The translations under genes were made by a program, and so were the position numbers. Positions 18,902-26,744 of a stretch of DNA of 64,000 nucleotides are shown here, one piece after another; the stretch's first letter is position 1, and each line of letters opens with the position of its first letter. The notes beneath the pieces are model-generated. The model did not search any database. It saw only the letters and a program-made list of their open reading frames with translations, and was not told the origin of the DNA. Source of the DNA: Roseateles sp. XES5 (lineage in GTDB: Bacteria > Pseudomonadota > Alphaproteobacteria > Rhizobiales > Rhizobiaceae); contig NZ_CP084752.1 in NCBI RefSeq assembly GCF_020535545.1, forward strand, positions 682,001 through 746,000, written 5' to 3'.

Positions 18902-20395
18902 ATGACCGTTTCCGCCACTGCAACCGCCGAGGTTCTTGTGCCCGTCGAAGAACCGGCCCTTGGTCAGGCGCGGGCGATCCGCGATTCCCGCCCGCTTCGC
19001 CTCATCACCTGCGGCTCGGTCGACGACGGCAAGTCGACGCTGATCGGCCGCCTGCTCTGGGACACCAAGGCCGTCAAGGAAGACCAGGCCGCGACGCTCG
19101 AGCGTGACAGCTCCGGCAAGCAGAACGATCTCGGCCTGCCCGACTTCGCGCTGCTTCTCGACGGCCTGCAGGCCGAGCGAGAACAGGGCATCACCATCGA
19201 CGTCGCCTATCGCTACTTCTCGACGGACCGCCGCTCCTTCATCGTCGCCGATACGCCCGGCCACGAGCAATATACCCGCAACATGGCGACCGGCGCTTCG
19301 ACGGCCGATCTCGCCGTGCTGCTGGTCGATGCCCGCGCCGGCATCCTGGAGCAGACGCGCCGCCACGCTACCATCGCCTCGCTGATGGGCATTCGCCAGT
19401 TCGTGCTCGCGGTCAATAAGATCGACCTCACGGACTACGACCGCGCCCGCTTCGACCAGATCTCGCACGACTTCCGCGAATTCGCCCTGACGCTCGGCGT
19501 CAAGCAGATCACCGCCATTCCGATGTCGGCGCTGAAGGGCGAGAACGTCGTCTATGACGGCCGCGCCGCCATGCCCTGGTATGACGGCCCGACGCTGGTC
19601 GAGACGCTGGAAAAGGCCACCACCCGCTCCAACCAGACGGTCGGCTTCCGCCTGCCGGTGCAGCGCGTCTCCCGCCCCGGCGAGAGCTTCCGCGGCTATC
19701 AGGGCACCGTCGCCGGCGGCTCGGTCAAGCCGGGCGACTCGGTCGTCATCCTGCCCTCCGGCATGGTGGCGAACGTCACCAAGATCGTCACCTTCGACCT
19801 CGTGCGCAACGCGGCCGTCGCGGGCGATGCCATCACGCTGGTGCTCGACCGCCAGGTGGACGTGTCGCGCGGCGACATGATCGTCGCCATCGACAGCCAG
19901 CCCATGACCGGCCGCGGCTTCGACGCCCAGCTCGTCGCCCTGCAGCCCGAAGGCATCGAGCCCGGCAAGCGCTACTGGCTGAAGAGCGGCTCGCGCCGCC
20001 AGCGCGTCAGCATCGAGCCGGTGAGCCAGCTAGACCTGAAGACCTCCAAGTGGAACAGCGCCGAAAAGCTCGGCATGAACGCCATCGGCAAGGTGCACCT
20101 CACCTTCGACGAGCAGGCGATCTTCGACACCTACGAGCAGAACCGCACCACCGGCGCCTTCATCCTGATCGACCCCGACACCAACAACACGGTGGCCGGC
20201 GGCATGATCACCGGCCGTCGTTCGGAACTCGGCGGCATCCACAAGGACGACCAGCGCGTGCTGCTGTCGCTGCCCGCCGACCTCGCGGAAAAGATCATGG
20301 CGACCGAACTCTTCGCCAACCGCCGCCAGGACGTGGACGTGCGCCACACCAGCGCCGGCCGCGCCGCGGAAATCCTCGCGGATCTCGACGAATAG
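18902..20395 (+). CDS. cysN: Sulfate adenylyltransferase subunit CysN (GTPase)
   Basis: A 497-residue regulatory GTPase of ATP sulfurylase. The GTP motifs are present: GSVDDGKST (P-loop, near residue 42), DTPGHEQYTRNM, and NKIDLTDYD, followed by EF-Tu-like beta-barrel domains. There is no C-terminal APS kinase (CysC) domain, consistent with an APS-reducing pathway that needs no PAPS. ATG at 18902 nearly abuts the cysD stop. A strong terminator follows. Confidence 0.95.
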   Translation: MTVSATATAEVLVPVEEPALGQARAIRDSRPLRLITCGSVDDGKSTLIGRLLWDTKAVKEDQAATLERDSSGKQNDLGLPDFALLLDGLQAEREQGITIDVAYRYFSTDRRSFIVADTPGHEQYTRNMATGASTADLAVLLVDARAGILEQTRRHATIASLMGIRQFVLAVNKIDLTDYDRARFDQISHDFREFALTLGVKQITAIPMSALKGENVVYDGRAAMPWYDGPTLVETLEKATTRSNQTVGFRLPVQRVSRPGESFRGYQGTVAGGSVKPGDSVVILPSGMVANVTKIVTFDLVRNAAVAGDAITLVLDRQVDVSRGDMIVAIDSQPMTGRGFDAQLVALQPEGIEPGKRYWLKSGSRRQRVSIEPVSQLDLKTSKWNSAEKLGMNAIGKVHLTFDEQAIFDTYEQNRTTGAFILIDPDTNNTVAGGMITGRRSELGGIHKDDQRVLLSLPADLAEKIMATELFANRRQDVDVRHTSAGRAAEILADLDE

Positions 20396-20420
20396 AACTT
20401 TCGGCAATCGGACGATGGAT

Positions 20421-20449
20421 GGCGGCGCCCCTGTGGCGCCGCTTTTCGT
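20421..20449 (+). terminator. Terminator after cysN
   Basis: A GC-rich hairpin (GCGGCGCC - CCTGT - GGCGCCGC) followed by TTTTCGTT, 25 bp after the cysN stop. Confidence 0.8.
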
Positions 20450-20450
20450 T

Positions 20451-20527
20451 CTAGAGTTTGTCAGGGCAAATTGGGAACCGGTTTTCCCGAAAAGACAAAC
20501 GAAAACAAAAGAATTTAGAGCCTGTCA
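20451..20527 (+). repeat. Dispersed intergenic repeat, copy 1
   Basis: A stretch beginning CTAGAGTTTGTCAGGG, with the palindromic core GGGAACCGGTTTTCCC, then AGACAAACGAAAACAAA and GAGCCTGTC. A closely matching copy occurs in reverse orientation at 41686-41761. Both sit immediately behind a coding region. Confidence 0.75.
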
Positions 20528-20584
20528 TCGGTACGCTTGCGGGGTCAGGAATTTCTGCAAGGATGCGGCCACCCATGCAGCCGG

Positions 20585-21157
20585 ATGCCGACAATGCCCA
20601 AGCCCCCCACAGCCAACACCGTCATGGACTTTCCGAGCCTTGCCACCGCGCGCCTCCGGCTGCGGCAGGCCCGGCCGGAGGATTGCGGAGCCTTCCACGC
20701 CCTCCTCTCCTGCCCCGAGGTGACGCGCTTTTCCGACTGGCCGGACACGCCGAGCCGCCGCCAGGCCGAACGAGCGGTCAAATGGATGGGTGAGGTCTTC
20801 GCCAGGGGCAAGGGATGCGCGTGGATTATCGAGGACGGCGCGACGGCGACGCTGCTCGGCGCCATACGCTTCAACAGCCTCGACGCGCGGAACCGCAGTG
20901 CGGAGGTCGGCTATGAGCTGCATCCCGCCGCCTGGGGCAAGGGCTACATGAACGAAGCGCTGGAGGCGGTGGTGATCTGCGGTTTCGGGCCTTTCGGGCT
21001 CAACCGCATCGAGGCCTGGACCCTGCCGGGCAATCCCGCATCGGACCGGGTGCTGGAAAAGGCGGGCTTTCACTATGAAGGCACCCTTCGCCAGAAAGCC
21101 TGGTTCAAGGGTGCCTTTCATGATTTCAGGATGTTTTCGCGCCTTGCCGGCGCGTGA
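20585..21157 (+). CDS. GNAT family N-acetyltransferase (RimJ/RimL-like)
   Basis: About 190 residues with the GNAT fold of the RimJ/RimL type. TARLRLRQARPEDCGAFHALL is the usual N-terminal beta strand and helix. GYELHPAAWGKGYMNEAL (near residue 110) contains the acetyl-CoA-binding Q/RxxGxG/A region in the form WGKGYM. NPASDRVLEKAGFHYEGTLRQ is the typical C-terminal motif. The substrate, protein or small molecule, is unknown. The start is uncertain (20585, 20594 or 20624); none has a strong ribosome-binding site. Confidence 0.8.
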   Translation: MPTMPKPPTANTVMDFPSLATARLRLRQARPEDCGAFHALLSCPEVTRFSDWPDTPSRRQAERAVKWMGEVFARGKGCAWIIEDGATATLLGAIRFNSLDARNRSAEVGYELHPAAWGKGYMNEALEAVVICGFGPFGLNRIEAWTLPGNPASDRVLEKAGFHYEGTLRQKAWFKGAFHDFRMFSRLAGA

Positions 21158-21166
21158 GGCGGCTCA

Positions 21167-21244
21167 TCAGAAGAAGAAGTACCAGAGCAGGAGGACGAGG
21201 AAGAGCGGCACGCCCATCAGCCAGAGAATCAAAGCCCGAGCCAT
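21167..21244 (-). CDS. 25-residue membrane micro-protein
   Basis: A short open frame reading MARALILWLMGVPLFLVLLL then WYFFF and stop. It is almost entirely one hydrophobic helix with a terminal aromatic cluster. The ATG at 21244 has an AAGGA site about 8 bp upstream. It lies between a GNAT gene and an MgtC-like gene, convergent with the former. Function is unknown; single-helix micro-proteins often modulate membrane partners, which is inference here. Confidence 0.55.
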   Translation of the reverse strand: MARALILWLMGVPLFLVLLLWYFFF

Positions 21245-21335
21245 CGAAGTTTCCTTTCATCGTTGCGTTGAAGGGGAAATGTCCGGGCGGCAAATTTGTT
21301 CCATCGGCGGCCGGTCATGGAGGCCCTGGCGGACA

Positions 21336-21842
21336 TCATCTTTCCTCGCCCTCGCGGCGGTTTTCCCGCGCGTCGTCGCTGCCGATATCGATCTTGGCGA
21401 GGATGAAAAGCACGCTGAAGCAGGCCGCCGTCGCCACCGCCGCGACGAACCAGTAGCCGAGCCCGACGGCAAGGCCGACCGCGCCGGCCAGCCACATGCC
21501 CGCCCCCGTCGTCAGCCCTTTCACCTTGCCGCGCGAAAAAACGATCATGCCGGCCGCCAGAAAGGCGACGCCCGAGGTCACGGCCTCGATGACGCGCAGC
21601 GGATCGATCCGCACCTGCTCGTCGGCAAAGCCCGCCATGTGAACGCTCTCGATGGACAGGAGCGCGAAGACGCAGGCCGACAGCGACACGAGGATATGGG
21701 TGCGAAGGCCTGCCGGATGATCGCGATATTCCCGCTCCGCGCCGATCACGGCGCCGAGCAGCACGGCGCCGATCATGCGTGCAAGCATGACCGGATAGGG
21801 CAGTTCCGTCTTTGCGACGAGGTCGGCGGCGATCTCTTCCAT
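21336..21842 (-). CDS. MgtC/SapB family membrane protein
   Basis: A 168-residue inner-membrane protein with four to five hydrophobic helices and the family signature GAVIGAEREYRDHPAGLRTHIL (cited as GAVIGAERE and HPAGLRTHIL, about 30-50). A second conserved segment reads TSGVAFLAAGMIV. This family is associated with magnesium limitation and intracellular survival in some pathogens; its role here is unknown. It starts at ATG 21842, or GTG at 21848; no clear ribosome-binding site. Confidence 0.85.
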   Translation of the reverse strand: MEEIAADLVAKTELPYPVMLARMIGAVLLGAVIGAEREYRDHPAGLRTHILVSLSACVFALLSIESVHMAGFADEQVRIDPLRVIEAVTSGVAFLAAGMIVFSRGKVKGLTTGAGMWLAGAVGLAVGLGYWFVAAVATAACFSVLFILAKIDIGSDDARENRREGEER

Positions 21843-22001
21843 GGCCACCGAAACGGACGAGCCGCGCCACGGTTCCCGCCCGAAACCGGCGCGAAAGAAA
21901 TTTTTCCCGGTGCACCAGCGTTTTGCGCAAGTTGGCGAATTTTTTTGATATTTTGCGCTTGTCGAAACGGAAAGCCTGTTCTATAGGAAGCGCCGCTGGT
22001 C

Positions 22002-22078
22002 CGGAGTGTAGCGCAGTCTGGTAGCGCACCACGTTCGGGACGTGGGGGTCGAGTGTTCGAATCACTCCACTCCGACCA
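22002..22078 (+). tRNA. tRNA-Pro (anticodon CGG)
   Basis: A cloverleaf with acceptor arms CGGAGTG (22002-22008) and CACTCCG (22068-22074). The anticodon stem CCACG/CGTGG encloses loop TTCGGGA, giving anticodon CGG for Pro codon CCG. The T-arm has GTTCGAATC, and CCA (22076-22078) is encoded. A GGTTCG-like D-arm is intact. Confidence 0.95.
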
Positions 22079-22203
22079 GCCAAAATCCTCTTCCCGGAGG
22101 ATCTTTCAGCCGCCCGAAAGGCTGACGTCTCCCACGCCCGGAAAGCTCCATTCCTGATCGCTTCAAGCGTTCCGAAGGCCGTGTCGCTCTGCCCGGATAT
22201 GCC

Positions 22204-22323
22204 TCACATCAGCAGCACCAGCGGCGGGATGCCGAGGGCGAGCAGGCTGGCGAGGGTGGCGAGCGCGAAGCGCAGCAGCGTCCTGTCGTAATGCTGTTTC
22301 TGTCTTTCTGTCCGTACCGCCAT
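22204..22323 (-). CDS. 39-residue membrane micro-protein
   Basis: The frame reads MAVRTERQKQHYDRTLL, then RFALATLASLLALGIPPLVL, then LM and stop. It has a charged cytoplasmic N-terminus and one C-terminal transmembrane helix. A near-consensus AAGGAGG lies 7 bp before the ATG at 22323. It is too short for most gene finders. The nearest neighbours are tRNA-Pro and a lipoprotein gene. Function is unknown. Confidence 0.6.
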   Translation of the reverse strand: MAVRTERQKQHYDRTLLRFALATLASLLALGIPPLVLLM

Positions 22324-22727
22324 TTTCGAGCCTCCTTGAACTCAATGGCCACACGACGATGAAGCAGGAAGCATGCCACCGGCGGACTGTTCCCCATTTG
22401 GGGAGGCCCGCCCTGGCGCCGGACCGTCGAACCGGCAACAGTATACACGTCCTGCGGGAGAAGTGTGCGCTTCAATAGTAAAGGAAGTGCTTAATGAACC
22501 CGGGCGTGCAGGCGGTTGCCTTCTGCCACCCTTTCCATGCCGGCACAGGCGAGGCGGTGAACGCGGCAAACTGTTGCAAATCCGCACGTTCCGCGCGTCT
22601 TCGGTTGGGATGGGTGCAAAGTTGGCACAGGGGCGATTCCCCTTTGACGCGTGCTGCGCTATGGCGAATCGAGGCTCAAGGCCCGAGTCGCCGGGAACGG
22701 CCGCACGAATTCGAGGAAATCACACCC
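22324..22727. other. Intergenic stretch without a supported gene
   Basis: About 400 bp between a micro-protein and a lipoprotein gene, presumably holding both promoters. An in-frame ATG at 22494 follows AAAGGAAG, but the peptide it would add to the lipoprotein lacks any signal sequence, so it was not used. No RNA element was recognised. Confidence 0.5.
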
Positions 22728-23072
22728 ATGAAGTCCCGCATTGCAATTCTGGCAGGCGTTGCGCTTGCTCTCGCCGGATGCACCACCGCAACCGTCGCCT
22801 CCAACCCGCTGCAGGCGCGCTGGAACGGCAAGACCGCCGGCAGCTTCTTCGCGGCCTATGGCCCGCCGATCTCCGACACGGCCAGCTCTGGCGGCACGAC
22901 GCTCTACAAGTGGCGCGGCGGCTTTGCGAAGGGCAAGTCCTGCACGGTCGAGCTGAGCGTCAACGAGGCCTACAAGATCAACAACATTCGCGCCGTCGCC
23001 GACCGCGTCGACCCCAAGGGCGGCCCGACCCATTGCGAAAAGGTTCTCGACGCCGACGGCGAGAAGAAGTGA
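22728..23072 (+). CDS. Small lipoprotein, function unknown
   Basis: A 114-residue predicted lipoprotein. Its signal peptide MKSRIAILAGVALALAGC has lipobox Leu-Ala-Gly-Cys, with the acylated Cys at 18. The mature domain has a WNGKTAGSFFAAYGPP segment and two Cys that could form a disulfide in the periplasm. ATG at 22728 has GAGGAA upstream. It is a stand-alone gene closed by an intrinsic terminator. No known family is confidently recognised, though the architecture resembles small outer-membrane-associated lipoproteins of alphaproteobacteria. Confidence 0.8.
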   Translation: MKSRIAILAGVALALAGCTTATVASNPLQARWNGKTAGSFFAAYGPPISDTASSGGTTLYKWRGGFAKGKSCTVELSVNEAYKINNIRAVADRVDPKGGPTHCEKVLDADGEKK

Positions 23073-23097
23073 TCGCCGGCTGAGACCGAACGTTCGA

Positions 23098-23125
23098 AAG
23101 CCGTGCGGAAACGCACGGCTTTTTT
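23098..23125 (+). terminator. Terminator after the lipoprotein gene
   Basis: Hairpin AGCCGTGC - GGAAAC - GCACGGCT followed by a run of six T. It ends only a few bases before the ribosome-binding site of the next gene, so that gene must be transcribed by read-through or from a promoter in the hairpin region. Confidence 0.85.
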
Positions 23126-23138
23126 CTTGGAGGAGAGA

Positions 23139-23885
23139 ATGGACGAAGACCGCCTCTATCACGATCCGGCGCTCGCCGATTTCTACGACCTCGAGAACGG
23201 CTGGGACCGCTCGCCGGACTTTGCCTTCTGCAAGGCGCTGGCGGCGGGGACGGCAAGCGTGCTGGACCTTGGCTGCGGTACGGGCGCGCTTGCCGTCGCG
23301 CTTTCCGGCGGCCGGCAGGTCGTCGGCGTCGATCCCGCCCCCGCCATGCTGGAGATTGCCCGGGCGAAACCCGGCGCCGAGGCCGTGGACTTCATCGAGG
23401 GCGATGCGCGCACGCTGCGGCTTTGCCGCCGCTTCGAACTCGTCGTGCTGACCGGCCACGCCTTCCAGGTGTTCCTGACCGAAGACGACCGCCGCGCGGT
23501 GCTTACCACCATCGCCGCGCATCTTGCCCCCGGCGGCCGTTTCATCTTCGACAGCCGCAACCCGGACTGCCGGGAATGGGAGGAATGGGGACCGAAGGAA
23601 TCGCTGCGCGTCGTGGACCATCCCCGCTTCGGCGCGGTCGCGGCCTGGAACGATGTGGCCGAGGACCCGGCGACCGGCATCGTCACCTACGAGACCCACT
23701 ACGAAATCCGCGCCACGGGCCAGCGGCTCTCCGCCGCCTCCCGCATCGCCTTTGCGCCGAAGGCCGAACTGGAGGCGCTGATCGCCGAGGCCGGGCTGAA
23801 AGTGGAGCGCTGGCTCGGCGACTGGGAGGGCAACGACTGGAAGCCGGGCGCGGGAGAACTCATTCCCCTCGGCACCCTCGCCTGA
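23139..23885 (+). CDS. Class I SAM-dependent methyltransferase
   Basis: A 248-residue cytoplasmic methyltransferase. Motif I is VLDLGCGTGALAVAL (about 44-58), motif II is VVGVDPAPAMLEIAR, and GGRFIFDSRNPD follows near residue 135. It resembles small-molecule methyltransferases of the Methyltransf_25 type. ATG at 23139 follows GGAGGAGA. The substrate is not indicated by its neighbours. Confidence 0.88.
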   Translation: MDEDRLYHDPALADFYDLENGWDRSPDFAFCKALAAGTASVLDLGCGTGALAVALSGGRQVVGVDPAPAMLEIARAKPGAEAVDFIEGDARTLRLCRRFELVVLTGHAFQVFLTEDDRRAVLTTIAAHLAPGGRFIFDSRNPDCREWEEWGPKESLRVVDHPRFGAVAAWNDVAEDPATGIVTYETHYEIRATGQRLSAASRIAFAPKAELEALIAEAGLKVERWLGDWEGNDWKPGAGELIPLGTLA

Positions 23886-23938
23886 CCTTAGTCGTCCTAT
23901 TTCAGACGGCCGGGATCGTCGCGTGCCCGGAAGGAAGG

Positions 23939-23964
23939 AAGGCCGGCCGTTTCCGCGGCCGGCC
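23939..23964. terminator. Hairpin between convergent genes
   Basis: GGCCGGCC (arm) - GTTTCCGC - GGCCGGCC (arm): a strong symmetric hairpin between the methyltransferase and the convergent SDR gene. Neither side has a clean T-run, so termination is only likely. Confidence 0.45.
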
Positions 23965-24027
23965 TCCAATATCATCAGGCGTTCGCGCCGAGCCGGTCGC
24001 CAAGCGGTCGCCGGCATGCGCCGCCGC

Positions 24028-24732
24028 TTAGACGGATCGCATCAGCCCTCCATCGACGCGCAGGTTCTGGCCGGTGATGTAGCCGGCCCCCTCGGAGGCG
24101 AAGAAGGCGACGGTGGCGGCGATCTCCTCCATCGTGCCATAGCGCTTCATCGGCACGCTCTCGCGCCGCTCCTCCGTGCCCGGCAGGCTGTCGATCCAGC
24201 CCGGCAGCACATTGTTGATGCGCACATTGTCGGCGGCATAGCTATCGGCGAAGAGCTTCGTATAGGCGGCAAGGCCGGCGCGGAAGACGGCCGAGGTGGG
24301 GAACATCGGCGACGGCTCGAAGGCCCAGGCGGTGGAGATGTTGACGATCGAGCCGGACTTCTGCGCCTTCATGATGGGCGCCACCAGCCGCACGGGGCGG
24401 ATGACGTTCATCAGGTAGGTGTCCATGCCCTTGTGCCAGTCCTCGTCGCTGATCGCGGTGATCTCGGCGCGCGGGCCATGGCCGGCGCTGTTGACGAGCA
24501 CGTCGATGCGGCCCCACGTGGACATGGCGAGGTCGACGAGCGCCTTCAGGTCGTCGTTCGACTGGTTGGAGCCGGTGACGCCGAGACCGCCCAGTTCCCT
24601 CGCCAGCGCCTCGCCCTTGCCGGAGGACGACAGGATCGCGACATTGTACCCGTCCGCCGCCAGGCGCTGCGCCGCCGCCGCGCCCATGCCGCTGCCGCCC
24701 GCGGTGATGACGGCTACCTTGTTCGTGCTCAT
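24028..24732 (-). CDS. SDR family oxidoreductase with atypical active site
   Basis: A 234-residue short-chain dehydrogenase/reductase. The Rossmann motif is TAGGSGMGAAAA (about 10-21; the usual TGxxxGxG with Ala-Gly-Gly-Ser-Gly-Met-Gly), with NSAG at 81-84 and the catalytic-position Ser at about 133. Where YxxxK should be, aligned by the following AGL..YTK and by RINNVLPG, the sequence is Ser-Ala-Val-Phe-Arg (147-151). Both catalytic Tyr and Lys are therefore replaced. The protein may be a non-catalytic or divergent SDR. ATG at 24732 follows GGGAG. Confidence 0.85.
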   Translation of the reverse strand: MSTNKVAVITAGGSGMGAAAAQRLAADGYNVAILSSSGKGEALARELGGLGVTGSNQSNDDLKALVDLAMSTWGRIDVLVNSAGHGPRAEITAISDEDWHKGMDTYLMNVIRPVRLVAPIMKAQKSGSIVNISTAWAFEPSPMFPTSAVFRAGLAAYTKLFADSYAADNVRINNVLPGWIDSLPGTEERRESVPMKRYGTMEEIAATVAFFASEGAGYITGQNLRVDGGLMRSV

Positions 24733-24920
24733 GCTCGTCTCCCGTCTGGTCTTTGCTTTCAAATAGAACCGGGCCTTGTGATAGCACCGGCCCTGCAGAA
24801 AAATCTCGCACAATCGTCGCGCCCTACCCCTCCGGCCGAAACCGGAAGGGCGATGGCAGAAAAAGCATGTCCAGCCGAAGCAGTATCGCTCCGGCTTTGG
24901 ATCCTGCGGAAACCGGGCAG

Positions 24921-25629
24921 CTAGAGCGAGGGTGCGAAGGCGAGATTGACCGGCGCGACCCGATCGACCGGCGCGCCATTCGTCGCCTCGACCTCCCCGC
25001 CGACCGGCGCAAGCGTGACGTCGCGCACCCAGAGGCTGCCGGCGCCGCGCAGGTAGAAGCCGAAGCTGATGATCTCTGCGCTGTCGGGGATATCCAGCAC
25101 GACGCGACGTTCGCACCAGTCCGTCGTGCCGCTCAGGACACCATCGGCCGTCCGGCGCTCCATGTTGTCGAAGCGCAGCGTGTCGTTCTGCCGGCCATCG
25201 ACCCGCATCCACAGCGTGCCGCCACCGGCATCGCGCGTCCTCAGCCTTGCCGAGAGTTGCAGGCGCTGCCCGCGATAGGCCGTCGCCATCATGCTCTGCA
25301 TCAAGGTGCCGAAACCATTGCCGATGCCGGCGAAGGCCGGATCGTCCGGCTCGTATTTGCACCGGATGAGAACCGCACCATGCGGCTCGCTCTGGTCGAT
25401 GCCCATGTCATAGGCCTCGCTGCGCGAGCCGGAGGGCTGCCACCCGGCGGGAAGGTCAAGGGTCCTCTCCCGCGCCTCGATCTCAGCCGACAGCCGCATT
25501 CCAGTCGGCAAAGCCGAACTGGCGGGCGACAAGTTCGAGGCAGAGGCTGTGGGAGACGTCGATCGTCTGTTCGCCAAGGGCCTTGCGGAGGGCCTTGGCC
25601 ATGATTTTTGCATCGCGATAGGTGCGCAT
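24921..25629 (-). pseudogene. Glyoxalase-related protein, apparent frameshift
   Basis: The minus strand from ATG 25629 encodes MRTYRDAKIMAKALRKALGE, then a CLELVARQFGFADWNAA segment typical of the N-terminal domain of 'glyoxalase superfamily' proteins. It then hits a stop. One frame over, the sequence continues without a break: SAEIEARERTLDLPAGW, then a beta-sandwich-like domain (FGTLMQSMMATAYRGQRLQL, LWMRVDGRQNDTLRFDNM, GTTDWCERRVVLDIP) to TAG at 24921. The span is 709 nt, i.e. one base too many, with the shift near 25488-25500. It is either a real lesion or a sequencing error. The C-terminal domain alone might still be translated. Confidence 0.65.
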
Positions 25630-25948
25630 AGTCCGATCCTGAAACGGGGCAAACGTTTATCAGAGCTCGCATTGCTGACAGGTTCACCCGCAGGGGTCAG
25701 ACCATGGTTTTGGAAGGTGCATTCACCATGCCTTGCGGCGCGAGCGGCAGGCTGCACTGGCCCTGCGCGCAAGCTAGCGAGGGCGGCGCGATTCTGTCAA
25801 TCGGCAAGGATGGGCGAAAGCCGGGACCGGGATTGCGGCCCGACGGCCCTGCCCCAGTCCGGCGACATCTTATGAGACGCACGCGAAACCGTTTCCGCGC
25901 GCGGCTCCTAACCGGCAAGCGCCCGAGGGCGCGCCGACCGATGCGGCC
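25630..25948. other. Intergenic stretch without a supported gene
   Basis: About 320 bp. A + strand frame through it has no ribosome-binding site and runs antisense into the VOC gene; it was not accepted. A short GCGCCC/GGGCGC hairpin at about 25919-25932 may end VOC transcription. Confidence 0.4.
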
Positions 25949-26335
25949 TCAGCCGCGCCGGGCCGCCTCGATGGCGGCGATGTCGATCTTCTTCATGCCC
26001 ATCATCGCCTCGAAGGCGCGCTTTGCCTCGCCGCCGCCGCCGGCCATCGCCTCGGTCAGCGCGCGCGGCGTGATCTGCCAGGAGATGCCCCATTTGTCCT
26101 TGCACCAGCCGCAGACGCTTTCCTGGCCGCCATTGCCGACGATGGCGTTCCAGTAGCGGTCCGTCTCTTCCTGATCGTCCGTGGCGATCTGGAACGAGAA
26201 GGCCTCGCTGTGCTTGAACGTCGTGCCGCCGTTAAGGCCGATGCAGGCAACGCCCGCGACGGTGAATTCTACCGTCAGCACGTCGCCTTCCTTACCGGAG
26301 GGGAAGTCATCGGGCGCGCGGTGAACCGCGCCCAC
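25949..26335 (-). pseudogene. VOC/PhnB-like protein, 5' end removed by island junction
   Basis: Encodes most of a PhnB-like VOC protein (VHRAPDDFPSGKEGDVLTVE, LNGGTTFKHSEAFSFQI, ESVCGWCKDKWGISWQITPR, and a C-terminal MMGMKKIDIAAIEAA). Full-length relatives begin about 25-28 residues earlier with a first beta strand and helix, which are absent. Recognisable sequence (NSAVGAVHRAP) can be followed back to about 26345, exactly where base composition drops. GTG at 26335 is the first possible start, but the shortened product lacks part of the fold and is probably non-functional. Confidence 0.7.
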
Positions 26336-26345
26336 GGCGCTGTTG

Positions 26346-26744
26346 CGATGACGCGGTTGAAAACATCGAGCGATGTTGCCGCGAGAATGCTATTGATTTG
26401 AACAGCCGTACGCTCCTTTCGTCAGACCAAGAAGAGATGCTGTGGAAGGCTGCGGTTGTGGAGTCCGACCTTCCCTTAAAATCATGAATACCTTGATGTG
26501 TCCGGGGTCGAGCCGATCTGAAGTTGATTTCCGCCCACGAATAAATCGGGGAAGATGATTCGCGCAAAGGCACCGTTATGCAACTCCAATCGAGATTGTG
26601 AATGCACTTGACAACCCATGTGTCTAATGGCCAATGGGCGGTATTCTCAAGGCACGTGATCAGCAGCGAATATAGTAATCGCTGAATGTTAAAGCAAACA
26701 CGATCTTTGTTTTAAGGTGCCGCAGCGCAGGGATATCCGTCCTC
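26346..26744. other. Left flank of the low-GC island, no supported gene
   Basis: About 400 bp of AT-richer sequence between the VOC junction and the first glycosyltransferase. A TTGACA (26608-26613) is a possible -35 element, but a good -10 at normal spacing was not found. The minus-strand frame 26307-26573 crosses the junction and has no recognisable product. No transposase was identified. Confidence 0.45.

Noticed and set aside
22494-22600. Upstream ATG or a cobalamin-type riboswitch before the lipoprotein gene
   Set aside because: The extended protein loses its signal peptide, and the conserved B12-box elements are not present in order.
26307-26573. 88-codon minus-strand frame at the left junction
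   Set aside because: It crosses the VOC/island junction in the wrong frame and has no family resemblance.
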